Assembly: GCF_012034175.1 (NCBI RefSeq)
Contig: NZ_JAATEJ010000010.1
Location: 1-64,000 of the forward strand
DNA length: 64,000 bases
Source of the DNA: Actinacidiphila epipremni
GTDB taxonomy: Bacteria; Actinomycetota; Actinomycetes; Streptomycetales; Streptomycetaceae
Reading direction: 5' to 3'
Below, piece by piece: positions 16,889-26,382 of the stretch. The position numbers and the translations under genes are program-made. Under the pieces are notes generated by a model. It saw only the letters and a program-made list of their open reading frames with translations, was not told where the DNA came from and did no database searches. Numbering within the stretch: the stretch's first letter is position 1; the number at the start of each line of letters is the position of its first letter.

Positions 16889-18736
16889 ATGAGCCAGCAC
16901 CTCTCCGACGCGCCCCGCTCCGCCGCCGCTCCCGCTGCCGCCGACCGCGCCAGAGACTGGTGGCGCGACGCGGTGATCTACCAGGTCTACCCGCGCAGCT
17001 TCGCCGACGGCAACGGCGACGGCATGGGCGACCTGCCCGGCGTCACGGCCCGGCTGCCCTACCTGCGGGACCTCGGTGTGGACGCGGTGTGGCTGTCGCC
17101 CTTCTACTCCTCCCCGCAGGCCGACGCCGGCTACGACGTCGCGGACTACCGCGAGGTGGACCCGATGTTCGGCACCCTCAGCGACGCCGACGAGCTGGTA
17201 CGGGCCGCGCACGCGCTGGACCTGCGGGTCATCGTCGACCTGGTGCCCAACCACTGCTCCGACCAGCACGAGTGGTTCAAGCAGGCGCTGCGCGAGGGCC
17301 CGGGCTCCGCGCTGCGGGACCGCTTCCACTTCCGCCCCGGCAAGGGCGTGAGCGGCGAACTGCCGCCCAACGACTGGGAGTCCATCTTCGGCGGCCCGGC
17401 CTGGACCCGCACCACCAACCCGGACGGCACGCCCGGCGAGTGGTATCTGCACCTGTTCGCGCCCGAGCAGCCGGACTTCGACTGGGACCACCCGGCGGTG
17501 CACGAGGAGTTCCGCTCGGTGCTGCGCTTCTGGCTGGACCTGGGCGTCGACGGCTTCCGGATCGACGTCGCGCACGGCCTGGTCAAGGCCGCGGGGCTGC
17601 CCGACATCGGGCACAGCGAGCAGCTGGCGCTGCTGGGCAGCGCGCCCATGCCGTACTTCGACCAGGACGGCGTGCACGAGATCTACCGCGGCTGGCGGCG
17701 CATCCTGGACGAATACCCCGGGCAGCGCATCGGTGTCGCCGAGGCGTGGACGCCGACGATCGAGCGGGCGGCCCTCTACCTGCGGCCCGACGAGCTGCAC
17801 CAGGCGTTCAACTTCGAGTACCTGGGCACCGCGTGGGACGCCGCCGAGCTGCGCCGGGTCATCGACGGCTGCCTGGCGGCGATGGCCGGTGTCGGGGCGC
17901 CGGCGACCTGGGTGCTGTCCAACCACGACGTGACGCGGCACGCGACCCGGTTCGCCAACCCGCCCGGCCTGGGCACGCAGCTGCGCGAGCCCGGTGACCG
18001 GGAGCTGGGGCTGCGCAGGGCGCGGGCGGCGACGCTGCTGATGCTCGCGCTGCCGGGCTCGGCGTACCTCTACCAGGGCGAGGAGCTGGGCCTGCCGGAC
18101 GTCACCGACCTGCCGGACGAGGTGCGGCAGGACCCGTCGTTCTTCCGCGCCGCCGGGCAGGACGGCTTCCGCGACGGCTGCCGGGTGCCGATCCCGTGGT
18201 CGGGCGACGAGCCGCCGTACGGCTTCGGGCCGGTGGCCGGCGGGCCGAGCTGGCTGCCGCAGCCGGCGAGCTGGGCGGGGCTGAGCGTCGAGGCGCAGAC
18301 CGGTGACCCGGCGTCCACGCTGGAGATGTACCGGGCGGCGCTGCGGCTGCGGCGCGAGCTGCCGGCGCTGGGCGCGGGCGAGGCGGTGCGGTGGCTGCCG
18401 GCGCCCGAGGGGGTGCTGGCCTTCCGCCGCGATCCGGGGGCCGGGCGCGACGGCTCCGGCCGGGGCGGCGGCCTGCTGTGCCTGGTGAACCTCACCGCGC
18501 GCCCGGTGACGCTGGCGGTGCCGGCCGGCCGGGCGGTGCTGTCGAGCGCGCCGGCGGTGTCCGTACCGTCCGCGCCGGCGGTTTCCGGGGCCGGCGCGGG
18601 TTCGGGGGCCGGCGCGGTTTCCGCGGTTTCCGGGGTAGTCGGCCGGCAGGCGACCGGGGCGGCGGGCGGCGCCGACGGCATCAACCGGATGGACGTCACA
18701 ATCGCCGCCGACACGACAATTTGGTGGGCGATCTGA
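16889..18736 (+). CDS. aglA: Alpha-glucosidase, GH13 oligo-glucosidase type
   Basis: A 615-residue cytoplasmic enzyme without signal peptide, expected to split imported maltodextrins to glucose. GH13 motifs are DLVPNHCSDQH (near 115), DGFRIDVAHGL (nucleophile Asp near 224), VAEAWTP (acid/base Glu near 285) and LSNHDVTRH (near 345). The start of the catalytic domain, WWRDAVIYQVYPRSFAD, is typical of oligo-1,6-glucosidases and alpha-glucosidases. AAGGGA precedes the ATG. An oddity is a Ser/Ala/Gly/Val-rich low-complexity stretch of about 45 residues (18541-18680) inserted in the C-terminal beta domain. The gene sits between malG and malR, as in other Streptomyces maltose loci. Confidence 0.92.
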   Translation: MSQHLSDAPRSAAAPAAADRARDWWRDAVIYQVYPRSFADGNGDGMGDLPGVTARLPYLRDLGVDAVWLSPFYSSPQADAGYDVADYREVDPMFGTLSDADELVRAAHALDLRVIVDLVPNHCSDQHEWFKQALREGPGSALRDRFHFRPGKGVSGELPPNDWESIFGGPAWTRTTNPDGTPGEWYLHLFAPEQPDFDWDHPAVHEEFRSVLRFWLDLGVDGFRIDVAHGLVKAAGLPDIGHSEQLALLGSAPMPYFDQDGVHEIYRGWRRILDEYPGQRIGVAEAWTPTIERAALYLRPDELHQAFNFEYLGTAWDAAELRRVIDGCLAAMAGVGAPATWVLSNHDVTRHATRFANPPGLGTQLREPGDRELGLRRARAATLLMLALPGSAYLYQGEELGLPDVTDLPDEVRQDPSFFRAAGQDGFRDGCRVPIPWSGDEPPYGFGPVAGGPSWLPQPASWAGLSVEAQTGDPASTLEMYRAALRLRRELPALGAGEAVRWLPAPEGVLAFRRDPGAGRDGSGRGGGLLCLVNLTARPVTLAVPAGRAVLSSAPAVSVPSAPAVSGAGAGSGAGAVSAVSGVVGRQATGAAGGADGINRMDVTIAADTTIWWAI

Positions 18737-18770
18737 CGTGGTGGCATTCCGTCCAATAGCATCCGGTGCT

Positions 18771-19868
18771 GTGACCGCGCGGCTAGCCGACATCGCAGCC
18801 CAGGCGGGGGTCAGCGAAGCGACGGTCAGCCGGGTCCTCAACGGCAAGCCGGGGGTTTCCGCCACCACCCGCGAGTCCGTGCTGGCCGCGCTGGACCTGC
18901 TCGGCTACGAGCGCCCGGTCCGGCTGCGGCAGCGCAGCGCGGGCCTGGTCGGGCTCATCACACCCGAGCTGGAGAACCCGATCTTCCCGGCGTTCGCCCA
19001 GGTCATCGGGCAGGCGCTGACCCGTGAGGGCTATACGCCGGTGCTGGCGACCCAGACGCCCGGCGGCTCCACCGAGGACGAGCTGGTGGAGATGCTGGTC
19101 GAGCGCGGGGTCGCGGGCATCATCTTCGTCTCCGGGCTGCACGCCGATTCCACCGCGGACATGGAGCGCTACGCCCGGCTGCAGGGCCAGGGCGTGCCGT
19201 TCGTGCTGATCAACGGCTTCACCGAGAAGGTCAACGCGCCCTTCGTCTCGCCCGACGACCGCGGTGCGATGCGGCTGGCCGTGACGCATCTGGCGGCGCT
19301 CGGGCACCGGCAGATCGGCCTCGCGGTCGGGCAGAAGCGTTTCGTCCCCGTGCAGCGCAAGATCGAGGGCTTCATCGCCTCGATGGGCGATGTGCTCGGC
19401 AGCTCCGAGGACGACGCGCACGCGCTGATCCAGCACTCGCTGTTCACCCTGGAGGGCGGGCAGGCCGCCGCGACCGCGCTGATATCCGCCGGCTGCACCG
19501 CGATCGTGTGCGCGTCGGACATGATGGCGCTCGGCGCGATACGCGCGGCCCGGCAGCAGGGCCTGAGCGTGCCGGAGGACGTGTCGGTGGTCGGCTTCGA
19601 CGACTCGCCGCTCATCGCCTTCACCGACCCGCCGCTGACCACCATCCGGCAGCCCGTGCCGGCGATGGGGCAGGCCGCGGTCAACGCGCTGCTGGAGGAG
19701 ATCGGCGGGACGCCCGCCCCGCACAGCGAGTTCGTCTTCCTGCCCGAGCTGGTCGTCCGCGGCTCCACGGCGGCCGGTCCCAGCGGGCAGGGCGCGCCGC
19801 TGCCGGCGCCGGGCGGGCCGGCCGCCGCCCGGCTCACCCGACCGGGTGGCGATCAGACCGGGGTCTGA
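18771..19868 (+). CDS. malR: LacI-family maltose repressor MalR
   Basis: A 365-residue repressor. The N-terminal helix-turn-helix reads TARLADIAAQAGVSEATVSR and is followed by the hinge NGKPGVSATTRESVLAAL. The periplasmic-binding-like effector domain covers residues 60-340. The GTG at 18771 gives the N-terminus expected of MalR. Upstream in-frame codons back to 18738 overlap the aglA end and lack homology. The MalR-type boxes in the pulA-malE region are its likely targets, with maltose or maltotriose as the expected inducer. The extra Pro/Ala-rich C-terminal 30 residues are probably disordered. Confidence 0.93.
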   Translation: MTARLADIAAQAGVSEATVSRVLNGKPGVSATTRESVLAALDLLGYERPVRLRQRSAGLVGLITPELENPIFPAFAQVIGQALTREGYTPVLATQTPGGSTEDELVEMLVERGVAGIIFVSGLHADSTADMERYARLQGQGVPFVLINGFTEKVNAPFVSPDDRGAMRLAVTHLAALGHRQIGLAVGQKRFVPVQRKIEGFIASMGDVLGSSEDDAHALIQHSLFTLEGGQAAATALISAGCTAIVCASDMMALGAIRAARQQGLSVPEDVSVVGFDDSPLIAFTDPPLTTIRQPVPAMGQAAVNALLEEIGGTPAPHSEFVFLPELVVRGSTAAGPSGQGAPLPAPGGPAAARLTRPGGDQTGV

Positions 19869-19905
19869 GCCTCAGCACGGGACAGATCTGGCAGACTGGT
19901 GTCCT

Positions 19906-20835
19906 ATGGGGGAACCGACTGCGAAAACCGCGCGCCAGACGGATGGACGGTCCGCCGCAGCGCAGCGATCCAGCGGGTCCCGGGCGGCCGACGGGGGCGG
20001 CGGCTCCGGTGAGCCCAGTCTCGCGCGTACGCTGCTGGAGCGCCTGCGGACGCCCCGGCAGCCCAAGTTCTGGTTCGAGATACTGCTGATCGGGGTCAGC
20101 TACTGGCTGTACTCGCAGATCAGGAACGCGGTGCCGCAGCAGGAGTCGGTCGCGCTGCGGCACGCCGACGCCATCTGGGCGTTCGAACACCACCTCGGCC
20201 TTGCCGTGGAGCGCTCGGTCAACCACGCCGTCAACTCGGTGACGTGGGTGATCGTGGGGATGAACTACTACTACGCCACGCTGCACTTCTTCATCACCAT
20301 CGGCGTGTTGATATGGCTCTACATCTACCACCCCTCGCGCTACGGCCCGGCCCGGCTGGTGCTGTTCCTCACCACATGGCTGGCGCTCATCGGCTTCTGG
20401 GCGTATCCGCTGGCGCCGCCGCGGCTGATGACCGGCGGCGGCTTCATCGACACGGTGGCGGTGCACCACACCTGGGGCTCGCTGTCGCAGGGCAGCCTGG
20501 CGAAGGTGTCCAACCAGTACGCGGCCATGCCGTCGATGCACATCGGCTGGTCGCTGTGGTCGGGCATCACCGTCATCACGCTCGCGAAACCGCTGTGGGC
20601 GAAGATCCTGGGCGGGCTCTACCCGGTGTTCACGCTGCTGGTGATCATCTCGACCGGCAACCACTTCTGGATGGACGCGGTCGGTGGCGCCTTCTGCCTG
20701 GGCGTGGGCTTCCTGGTCGTGTCGCTGATCTACGGGCGGTGGGTGTACGCGCTGCCGAAGTTCTCCACGGGCGCGCTGGCGCTGGAGGACCAGAAGGACA
20801 AGCGGACGCTGAGCCCGCGCCGGGACCAGCAGTGA
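19906..20835 (+). CDS. PAP2-superfamily membrane phosphatase/inositol phosphotransferase-like protein
   Basis: About 309 residues, with a disordered N-terminal 50 and five to six membrane segments. The PAP2 catalytic signatures are AAMPSMHIGW (C2 motif, His nucleophile-assisting) and STGNHFWMDAVGG (C3 motif with GNH..D). PLAPPRLMTGGGF preceding them is typical of the bacterial inositol phosphorylceramide synthase-like branch. It probably acts on a lipid phosphate or transfers a phospho-inositol head group at the outer face of the membrane. It follows malR by 37 bases but is probably functionally unrelated to maltose. It converges with glnE. Confidence 0.83.
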   Translation: MGEPTAKTARQTDGRSAAAQRSSGSRAADGGGGSGEPSLARTLLERLRTPRQPKFWFEILLIGVSYWLYSQIRNAVPQQESVALRHADAIWAFEHHLGLAVERSVNHAVNSVTWVIVGMNYYYATLHFFITIGVLIWLYIYHPSRYGPARLVLFLTTWLALIGFWAYPLAPPRLMTGGGFIDTVAVHHTWGSLSQGSLAKVSNQYAAMPSMHIGWSLWSGITVITLAKPLWAKILGGLYPVFTLLVIISTGNHFWMDAVGGAFCLGVGFLVVSLIYGRWVYALPKFSTGALALEDQKDKRTLSPRRDQQ

Positions 20836-20838
20836 GGT

Positions 20839-20888
20839 CCGGGGCCGGGGGCGGCGGGGCGTCGCTGCGGCGCCCCGGGGCCGGCGGC
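20839..20888. terminator. Hairpin between convergent PAP2 gene and glnE
   Basis: Arms CGGGGCG (20855-20861) and CGCCCCG (20871-20877) are flanked by further GGCCGG/CCGG pairings. They fill the 61-bp gap between converging stops, consistent with a two-way terminator. Confidence 0.55.
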
Positions 20889-20896
20889 GTGGGGGC

Positions 20897-23800
20897 TCAG
20901 CCCTCGTAGAAGATGCGCTCCACGACGGCCCGGGCCCGGCGGGTGCGGCGGCGGTAGTCGTCGAGCATCTCGCCGACGTGCCCGGGCGGGAAGCCCAGGT
21001 AGCGGCCGACGGCGGCGAGCTCGCGGCCCTCGACGGGGAAGGTGTCGCCGGGCCGGCCGCGTACCAGCATCACCGCGTTGCGGACCCGGGTGGCCAGCAC
21101 CCACGCCTCGTCGAGCACCTCGGCGTCCGCCGGCTCGATCAGGCCCGCCTCGGTGGCCGCGGCGAGGGCGGTACGGGTGCCGGTGGTGCGCAGCTGCGGG
21201 AGCCGCCCGGCGTGCTGGAGCTGGAGCAGCTGCACCGTCCACTCGACGTCGGACAGCCCGCCGCGGCCGAGCTTGGCGTGCAGCGCCGGGTCGGCGCCGC
21301 GCGGCAGCCGCTCGGACTCCATGCGCGCCTTGAGCCGGCGGATCTCGCGTACCGACTCCTCCGCCAGCCCGCCGGCCGGGTAGCGCAGCGGGTCGACCAG
21401 CTCGGTGAAGCGCGCGCCGAGCCCGGCGTCGCCGGCGACCGGCGCGGCCCGCAGCAGCGCCTGGCTCTCCCACACCAGCGACCAGCGGCGGTAGTAGGCG
21501 GCGTACGAGGCCAGGCTGCGGCTGAGCGGGCCGGTCTTGCCCTCGGGCCGCAGGTCGGCGTCGACCAGCAGCGGCGGGTCGGCGGTCGGGATCTGCAGCA
21601 GCCGGCGCAGCTCGTTGGCGACGGCGAGCGCGGAGCGGTTGGCCTCCTCCTGGCCGACGCCGTCCAGCGGCTCGTGCACGAACAGCACATCGGCGTCCGA
21701 GCCGTAGCCGAGCTCCCGGCCGCCGAAGCGGCCCATGCCGATGACGGCGAAGCGCACCGGGAGCGGGCGGGCGTCGTTGTCGGTGACCGCGTTGACCGCG
21801 GCCCGCAGCGCGCCGGCGACCGTCGCCGCGGTGAGCCCGAAGACGGCGCAGCCGACCCGGTCGACCAGCTCGGCCGGCGGCACCCGGCCGGCGGCGCTCC
21901 CCGGGTCCCCGGCTTCCCCGGCCTCCTCGGCGTCGTCGCCATAGGTGTCGATGAGGTCGGCCGCGGCGGTACGGAACAGCTCGCGCCGCCGCACCCCCCG
22001 TACCGCGGCGATGGCCTGCTCGGGCCCGGCGGCGCGGTCGACGGCGGCCAGCACCTCCTGCTCCAGGGCGGTGTGCTCGCGGGGTACCAGCCCGCCGTCG
22101 ACGGAGCCGAGGACGGCGACGGCCTCGGGGGCGCGCATCAGCAGGTCGGGGGCGAGCCGGCCGGAGGACAGCACACGGGCCAGCCGCTGGGCGGCGGCGC
22201 CCTCGTCGCGCAGCAGCCGCAGGTACCAGGGGGTCTTGCCGAGGGCTTCGGAGACCTTGCGGAAGCCCAGCAGCCCGGCGTCGGGGTCGGCGGAGTCGGC
22301 GAACCAGCCGAGCAGCACCGGCAGCAGGGTGCGCTGGATCGACGAGGCCCGGCTGACGCCGCTGGCCAGCGCCTCCAGATGGCGCATCGCGGCGGCCGGG
22401 TCGGCGTATCCGAGGGCCTGGAGGCGCTGGAGGGCGGCGCCGGTGCTCAGCCGGGTGTCCTCGCGGCCGAGCTGGGCGACCGATTCCAGCAGCGGGCGGT
22501 AGAAGAGCTTCTCGTGCAGCCGCCGGACCTCCATGGCGTGCCGCTTCCACTCCCGGGTGAGGGTGGCGACCGGCTCGGAGCGCAGGCCCAGGCCCCGGCC
22601 GAGCCGGCGCAGGCCCGCCTCGTCGTCGGGGACGAGGTGGGTGCGGCGCAGTTTGTGCAGCTGGATGCGGTGCTCCATGAGCCGCAGGAAGCGGTAGGCG
22701 GCGTCCAGGGAGGCGGCGTCGGTGCGGCCGACGTAGCCGCCGTCGGCGAGCGCGGCGAGCGCGGTCAGGGTGGTGCTGCTGCGCAGCGAGGTGTCGGTGC
22801 GGCCGTGCACGAGCTGCAGCAGCTGCACGGCGAACTCCACGTCCCGCAGGCCGCCGGGCCCGAGCTTGAGCTCGCGGTCCACCTGGGCGGCGGGGATGTT
22901 GTCGACGACCCGGCGGCGCATCTGCTGCACGTCGGTGACGAAGTGCTCGCGCTCGGCGGCCTGCCACACCAGGGGGCGGATCGCCTCGACGTACGCGGCG
23001 CCGAGCGCCGGGTCGCCGGCGACCGGGCGGGCCTTGAGCAGCGCCTGGAACTCCCAGGTCTTGGCCCAGCGGGCGTAGTAGGCGAGGTGGCTGGACAAGG
23101 TCCGCACCAGCGGGCCGTTCTTGCCCTCGGGCCGCAGGTTGGCGTCGACCGGCCAGATGGTGCCCTCGGCGGTGGTGTCGGAGCACACCCGCATCATGCG
23201 GGCGGCGAGCCGGGTCGCCGCGCGCAGCGCCTCGGTCTCGTCGGCGCCCTCGGTTCCCTCGGCCGGCTCGGCGACGAAGATGACGTCCACGTCCGAGACG
23301 TAGTTCAGCTCGTGGCCGCCGCACTTGCCCATGCCGATGACGGCGAGCCGGGCCGCGGCGGCGTCCTGCGGGCTCTCCGCGGCGGCGATGGCCAGCGCCG
23401 CACGCAGCGTGGCGACGGCCAGGTCGGCGAGTTCGCCCGCGGTACGCACCAGGTCGCTGGTGCCGCACACGTCGCGGGCGGCTATGCCGAGCAGGCAGCG
23501 CCGGTAGGCCGCCCGCAGCGCGTCCGGGTCGGTGGCGGCGGCGAGCCCGCGCTCGAACTCCGCGACACCCGGGTGCAGGTCGGCCGCCTCGTACGTGACG
23601 AGCGCGTGCCAGTCCGCGGGGTGCCTGGCCAGGTGGTCCCCCAGCGCCTCGGAGGCGCCCAGCACCCCGAGCAGCCGGTCGCGCAGCGGCTTGGCGGTCG
23701 TGACGGTGTCCAGCAGCGTGCGCCGCTCGGCCTCCCCCAGCGCCTCGACCAGCCGCACCAGCCCGAGCAGCGCCTGATCGGGGTCGGCGGTGCCCCCCAG

Positions 23801-23932
23801 CGCCTCCAGCAGCACCGGATCACTGCGCACCCCGTGCAACTCGTCCACCCCGAGCAGCCGCTCGGCCCCCCCGGGATCGGTGAACCCGTGCCGGAGCAGC
23901 CGGGTGAACGTACTGCTCCGTCGTCCCTGCAT
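20897..23932 (-). CDS. glnE: Bifunctional glutamine-synthetase adenylyltransferase/deadenylyltransferase
   Basis: A 1011-residue enzyme that adds and removes AMP on glutamine synthetase I in response to nitrogen status. It has the expected two nucleotidyltransferase domains. The N-terminal one has GMGKCGGHELNY followed by SDVDVIFV near residue 200. The C-terminal one has GMGRFGGRELGY followed by SDADVLFV near residue 732. Both keep the G-G and D-x-D metal ligands. The ATG at 23932 is preceded by GGGAGG and gives the usual opening with RRSSTFTRLLRHGF; the in-frame sequence further upstream is a Pro/Arg-rich non-coding extension. A short low-complexity Glu/Ala/Gly segment (21890-21945) lies between the halves. 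Confidence 0.95.
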   Translation of the reverse strand: MQGRRSSTFTRLLRHGFTDPGGAERLLGVDELHGVRSDPVLLEALGGTADPDQALLGLVRLVEALGEAERRTLLDTVTTAKPLRDRLLGVLGASEALGDHLARHPADWHALVTYEAADLHPGVAEFERGLAAATDPDALRAAYRRCLLGIAARDVCGTSDLVRTAGELADLAVATLRAALAIAAAESPQDAAAARLAVIGMGKCGGHELNYVSDVDVIFVAEPAEGTEGADETEALRAATRLAARMMRVCSDTTAEGTIWPVDANLRPEGKNGPLVRTLSSHLAYYARWAKTWEFQALLKARPVAGDPALGAAYVEAIRPLVWQAAEREHFVTDVQQMRRRVVDNIPAAQVDRELKLGPGGLRDVEFAVQLLQLVHGRTDTSLRSSTTLTALAALADGGYVGRTDAASLDAAYRFLRLMEHRIQLHKLRRTHLVPDDEAGLRRLGRGLGLRSEPVATLTREWKRHAMEVRRLHEKLFYRPLLESVAQLGREDTRLSTGAALQRLQALGYADPAAAMRHLEALASGVSRASSIQRTLLPVLLGWFADSADPDAGLLGFRKVSEALGKTPWYLRLLRDEGAAAQRLARVLSSGRLAPDLLMRAPEAVAVLGSVDGGLVPREHTALEQEVLAAVDRAAGPEQAIAAVRGVRRRELFRTAAADLIDTYGDDAEEAGEAGDPGSAAGRVPPAELVDRVGCAVFGLTAATVAGALRAAVNAVTDNDARPLPVRFAVIGMGRFGGRELGYGSDADVLFVHEPLDGVGQEEANRSALAVANELRRLLQIPTADPPLLVDADLRPEGKTGPLSRSLASYAAYYRRWSLVWESQALLRAAPVAGDAGLGARFTELVDPLRYPAGGLAEESVREIRRLKARMESERLPRGADPALHAKLGRGGLSDVEWTVQLLQLQHAGRLPQLRTTGTRTALAAATEAGLIEPADAEVLDEAWVLATRVRNAVMLVRGRPGDTFPVEGRELAAVGRYLGFPPGHVGEMLDDYRRRTRRARAVVERIFYEG

Positions 23933-24065
23933 CAACCCTCCCGGCGCGTCCCGTCCCACCTTATCCGCGCGCGTTCGGGGGCGCCTCCGGCGCGGGGGCG
24001 CGGACCTGCGGGGCGGGTCGGTCGCGGCGGGCGGCGGGCGCAAGCGGCCGGGGGGTCTGCTCAGC

Positions 24066-24087
24066 GTTCGCCCGCTCTTCACCTGGC
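24066..24087 (+). promoter_or_regulatory. Candidate PHO box upstream of the secreted phosphoesterase
   Basis: Two adjacent 11-base units, GTTCGCCCGCT and CTTCACCTGGC, keep the TTC at an 11-base period and resemble the GTTCACC-type direct repeats bound by PhoP in Streptomyces. A possible -10 (TACTTT, 24117-24122) lies about 30 bases downstream. A target gene encoding a secreted phosphoesterase makes phosphate control plausible. Confidence 0.4.
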
Positions 24088-24219
24088 GCACCGTTCGCAC
24101 GTTCCCCGGGCGCCCCTACTTTTGGCATGTGCACGTAGGAGCCCGGGGCCGGGGTAGGGGTCCGGGGCTGTACGTGTGCGCGTACGTCTCACACGTCGCC
24201 CCCTTACCGGAGGTAATCC

Positions 24220-25089
24220 GTGCGCAGCCGCAGCCGTACCGCATTGTTGACCGCCGGCGGTCTCGCCGCCGCCTCCGCCGGGCTGTGGGCCGGGCTCGGC
24301 AGCGACGCCCATGCGGCCGGTTCCGTCCCCCACCCCGACCACGTCGTCGTCGTGGTCATGGAGAACCACGCCTACAGCCAGGTGATCGGCAGCTCCAGCG
24401 CCCCGTACATCAACTCGCTCAAGTCCGGCGGCGCCAACCTCACGCAGGCGCACGCCATCACGCACCCCAGCCAGCCGAACTACTACGCCCTCTTCTCCGG
24501 CTCCACGCAGGGCGTCACGTCCGACAGCTGCGTCACGATCGGCTTCAGCTCGGCGGCCAACCTCGGCTCCGAGGTCGCCGCGGCCGGCAAGACCTTCGGC
24601 AGCTACAACGAGACGCTGCCCAGCCAGGGCTCGACCACCTGCAAGAGCGGCAACTACGCGCAGAAGCACAACCCGTGGTTCGGCTTCTCCAACGTGCCGA
24701 CCTCCAGTGCGAAGACCTTCGCGCAGTTCCCGGCCGACTACGCGACGCTGCCGAACGTGTCGTTCGTCGTGCCGAACCTGTGCAGCGACATGCACGACTG
24801 CTCGGTGTCCACCGGCGACACCTGGATCAAGAACAACCTGGGCGCGTACGCGACCTGGGCGAAGACGCACAACAGCCTGCTCGTCGTCACCTTCGACGAG
24901 GACAACTCGCTCAGCGGCAACCGCATCCCGACGGTCTTCTACGGCCAGCCGGTCACCGCGGGCTCGTCCACCTCGACCACGTACAACCACTACAACCTGC
25001 TGCGGACGCTGGAGGACCTGGCGGGCACGTCCACGCACGCCGGGCAGGCGGCCTCGGCGGCGGACATCACCGGCATCTGGTCCAGCTGA
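24220..25089 (+). CDS. Secreted phosphoesterase (acid phosphatase/phospholipase C-like family)
   Basis: A 289-residue exported enzyme. The signal peptide has a basic RSRSR start, an Ala/Leu/Gly core and an AHA cleavage region near residue 32. The mature protein has the PF04185-type metal-binding layout: VVVVVMENHAYSQV near residue 43 (ENH), THPSQPNYYALFSG near 86 (the S-x-P-N-Y signature holding the nucleophile), and TFDEDN near 226. It probably hydrolyses phosphomonoesters or phospholipids outside the cell. The GTG at 24220 has GGAGG eight bases upstream. It is the first gene of a three-gene unit with the MFS transporter, which starts three bases after its stop. Confidence 0.85.
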   Translation: MRSRSRTALLTAGGLAAASAGLWAGLGSDAHAAGSVPHPDHVVVVVMENHAYSQVIGSSSAPYINSLKSGGANLTQAHAITHPSQPNYYALFSGSTQGVTSDSCVTIGFSSAANLGSEVAAAGKTFGSYNETLPSQGSTTCKSGNYAQKHNPWFGFSNVPTSSAKTFAQFPADYATLPNVSFVVPNLCSDMHDCSVSTGDTWIKNNLGAYATWAKTHNSLLVVTFDEDNSLSGNRIPTVFYGQPVTAGSSTSTTYNHYNLLRTLEDLAGTSTHAGQAASAADITGIWSS

Positions 25090-25092
25090 CCG

Positions 25093-26382
25093 ATGTACGT
25101 CAGCGAGAGCCGCGCGAGCACACCCGCGGTCGCCTCGCCGGCCGCCGCCCGGGGCATCCGACGCCCCGGGCGGCGGTCCGCCGTGGCCTCCACCGTGCTG
25201 GCGCTGGGCGCGGTCAGCCTCATCACGGACATCTCCTCGGAGATGGTCACCGCGGTGCTGCCGCTCTACCTGGTCACCGGACTCGGCCTGTCCCCGCTGG
25301 GTTTCGGCCTGCTCGACGGCGTCTACAACGGCTTCAGCGCGCTCGTCCGGCTCGTCGGCGGCCACCTCGCCGACCGCGGCGGGCGGCACAAGCGGGTGGC
25401 CGTCCTCGGCTACGGCCTGTCCGCGCTGTGCAAGCCGCTGCTGCTGGCCGTGCACACCCTGCCGCTGATCGGCGCGGTGCTCGCCGCCGACCGCACCGGC
25501 AAGGGCCTGCGCACCGCGCCGCGCGACGCGCTGATCTCCCTGTCGTCGGACCCCGCGAGCCGGGGCCGCGCCTTCGGGGTGCACCGGGCGATGGACACGA
25601 CGGGGGCGCTGCTGGGGCCGCTGGTCGCCTTCCTGATCCTGCGCCGGGCGGCGGAGGGCTACGACGCGGTGTTCACCGTGAGCTTCTGCGTGGCGGCGGT
25701 GGGGGTGCTGGTGCTGCTGCTGTTCGTGCCCGCGCGGGTACGGCAGGCGGGGGCGGCGACCGGGTCCGCGGAGCCGGCCGGCGGGGGCGCGCGGCCGTCG
25801 CTGCGGGCCGCGGTGGGGCTGCTCGGGCGGCGGGAGCTGCGCGGGCTCGCGCTGTGCGCGATGGCGCTGGGCCTGGCCACCGTCAGCGACTCCTTCGTCT
25901 ACCTCATGCTCCAGCGCCGGCTCGGCGTCCCCGACCGCTGGTTCGCCCTCCTCCCGCTCGGCACGGCGGGCGCGTTCCTGCTGCTGGCGGTGCCGCTCGG
26001 CCGCTGGGCCGACCGCGTCGGGCGCTGGCGGGTCTTCGTCGGCGGCCACCTCGCGCTGCTGCTCGCGTACGGCCTGCTGCTGACGCACCTGCGGGCCGGC
26101 GTGCTGCCGTACGCGGTGCTCGCCCTGCACGGCACCTTCTACGCCGCCACCGACGGCGTCCTGATGGCCGCCGCGGCCGGGTCCGTACCCGCCGCGCTGC
26201 GCTCCAGCGGCCTCGCCCTCGTCCAGACCGGCCAGGCCGCGGCGCGCTTCGTGTGCTCGATCGCCTTCGGCGCGGCCTGGACGGCGTTCGGCGACCGCTC
26301 GGCGCTCAGCGGCGCGGCGGTCGCGCTGCTGGTGAGCGTGCTGCTGTCGGTACGGCTGCGGCCCCGGGAGGGCGCCGTATGA
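25093..26382 (+). CDS. MFS transporter, substrate unknown
   Basis: A 429-residue major facilitator with about 12 predicted membrane segments. The first span begins STVLALGAVSLITDISSEM. The loop 2-3 motif appears as GGHLADRGGRHKRV (G-x-L-A-D-R-x-G-R-R type) near residue 97, and DRTGKGLRTAPRDAL near 137. The latter feature is shared with a subgroup of MFS proteins next to secreted phosphatases in Streptomyces. It might export or import a phosphate-related compound, but that is inferred only from the neighbours. Its stop overlaps the next start as ATGA, so all three genes of this unit appear coupled. Confidence 0.85.
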   Translation: MYVSESRASTPAVASPAAARGIRRPGRRSAVASTVLALGAVSLITDISSEMVTAVLPLYLVTGLGLSPLGFGLLDGVYNGFSALVRLVGGHLADRGGRHKRVAVLGYGLSALCKPLLLAVHTLPLIGAVLAADRTGKGLRTAPRDALISLSSDPASRGRAFGVHRAMDTTGALLGPLVAFLILRRAAEGYDAVFTVSFCVAAVGVLVLLLFVPARVRQAGAATGSAEPAGGGARPSLRAAVGLLGRRELRGLALCAMALGLATVSDSFVYLMLQRRLGVPDRWFALLPLGTAGAFLLLAVPLGRWADRVGRWRVFVGGHLALLLAYGLLLTHLRAGVLPYAVLALHGTFYAATDGVLMAAAAGSVPAALRSSGLALVQTGQAAARFVCSIAFGAAWTAFGDRSALSGAAVALLVSVLLSVRLRPREGAV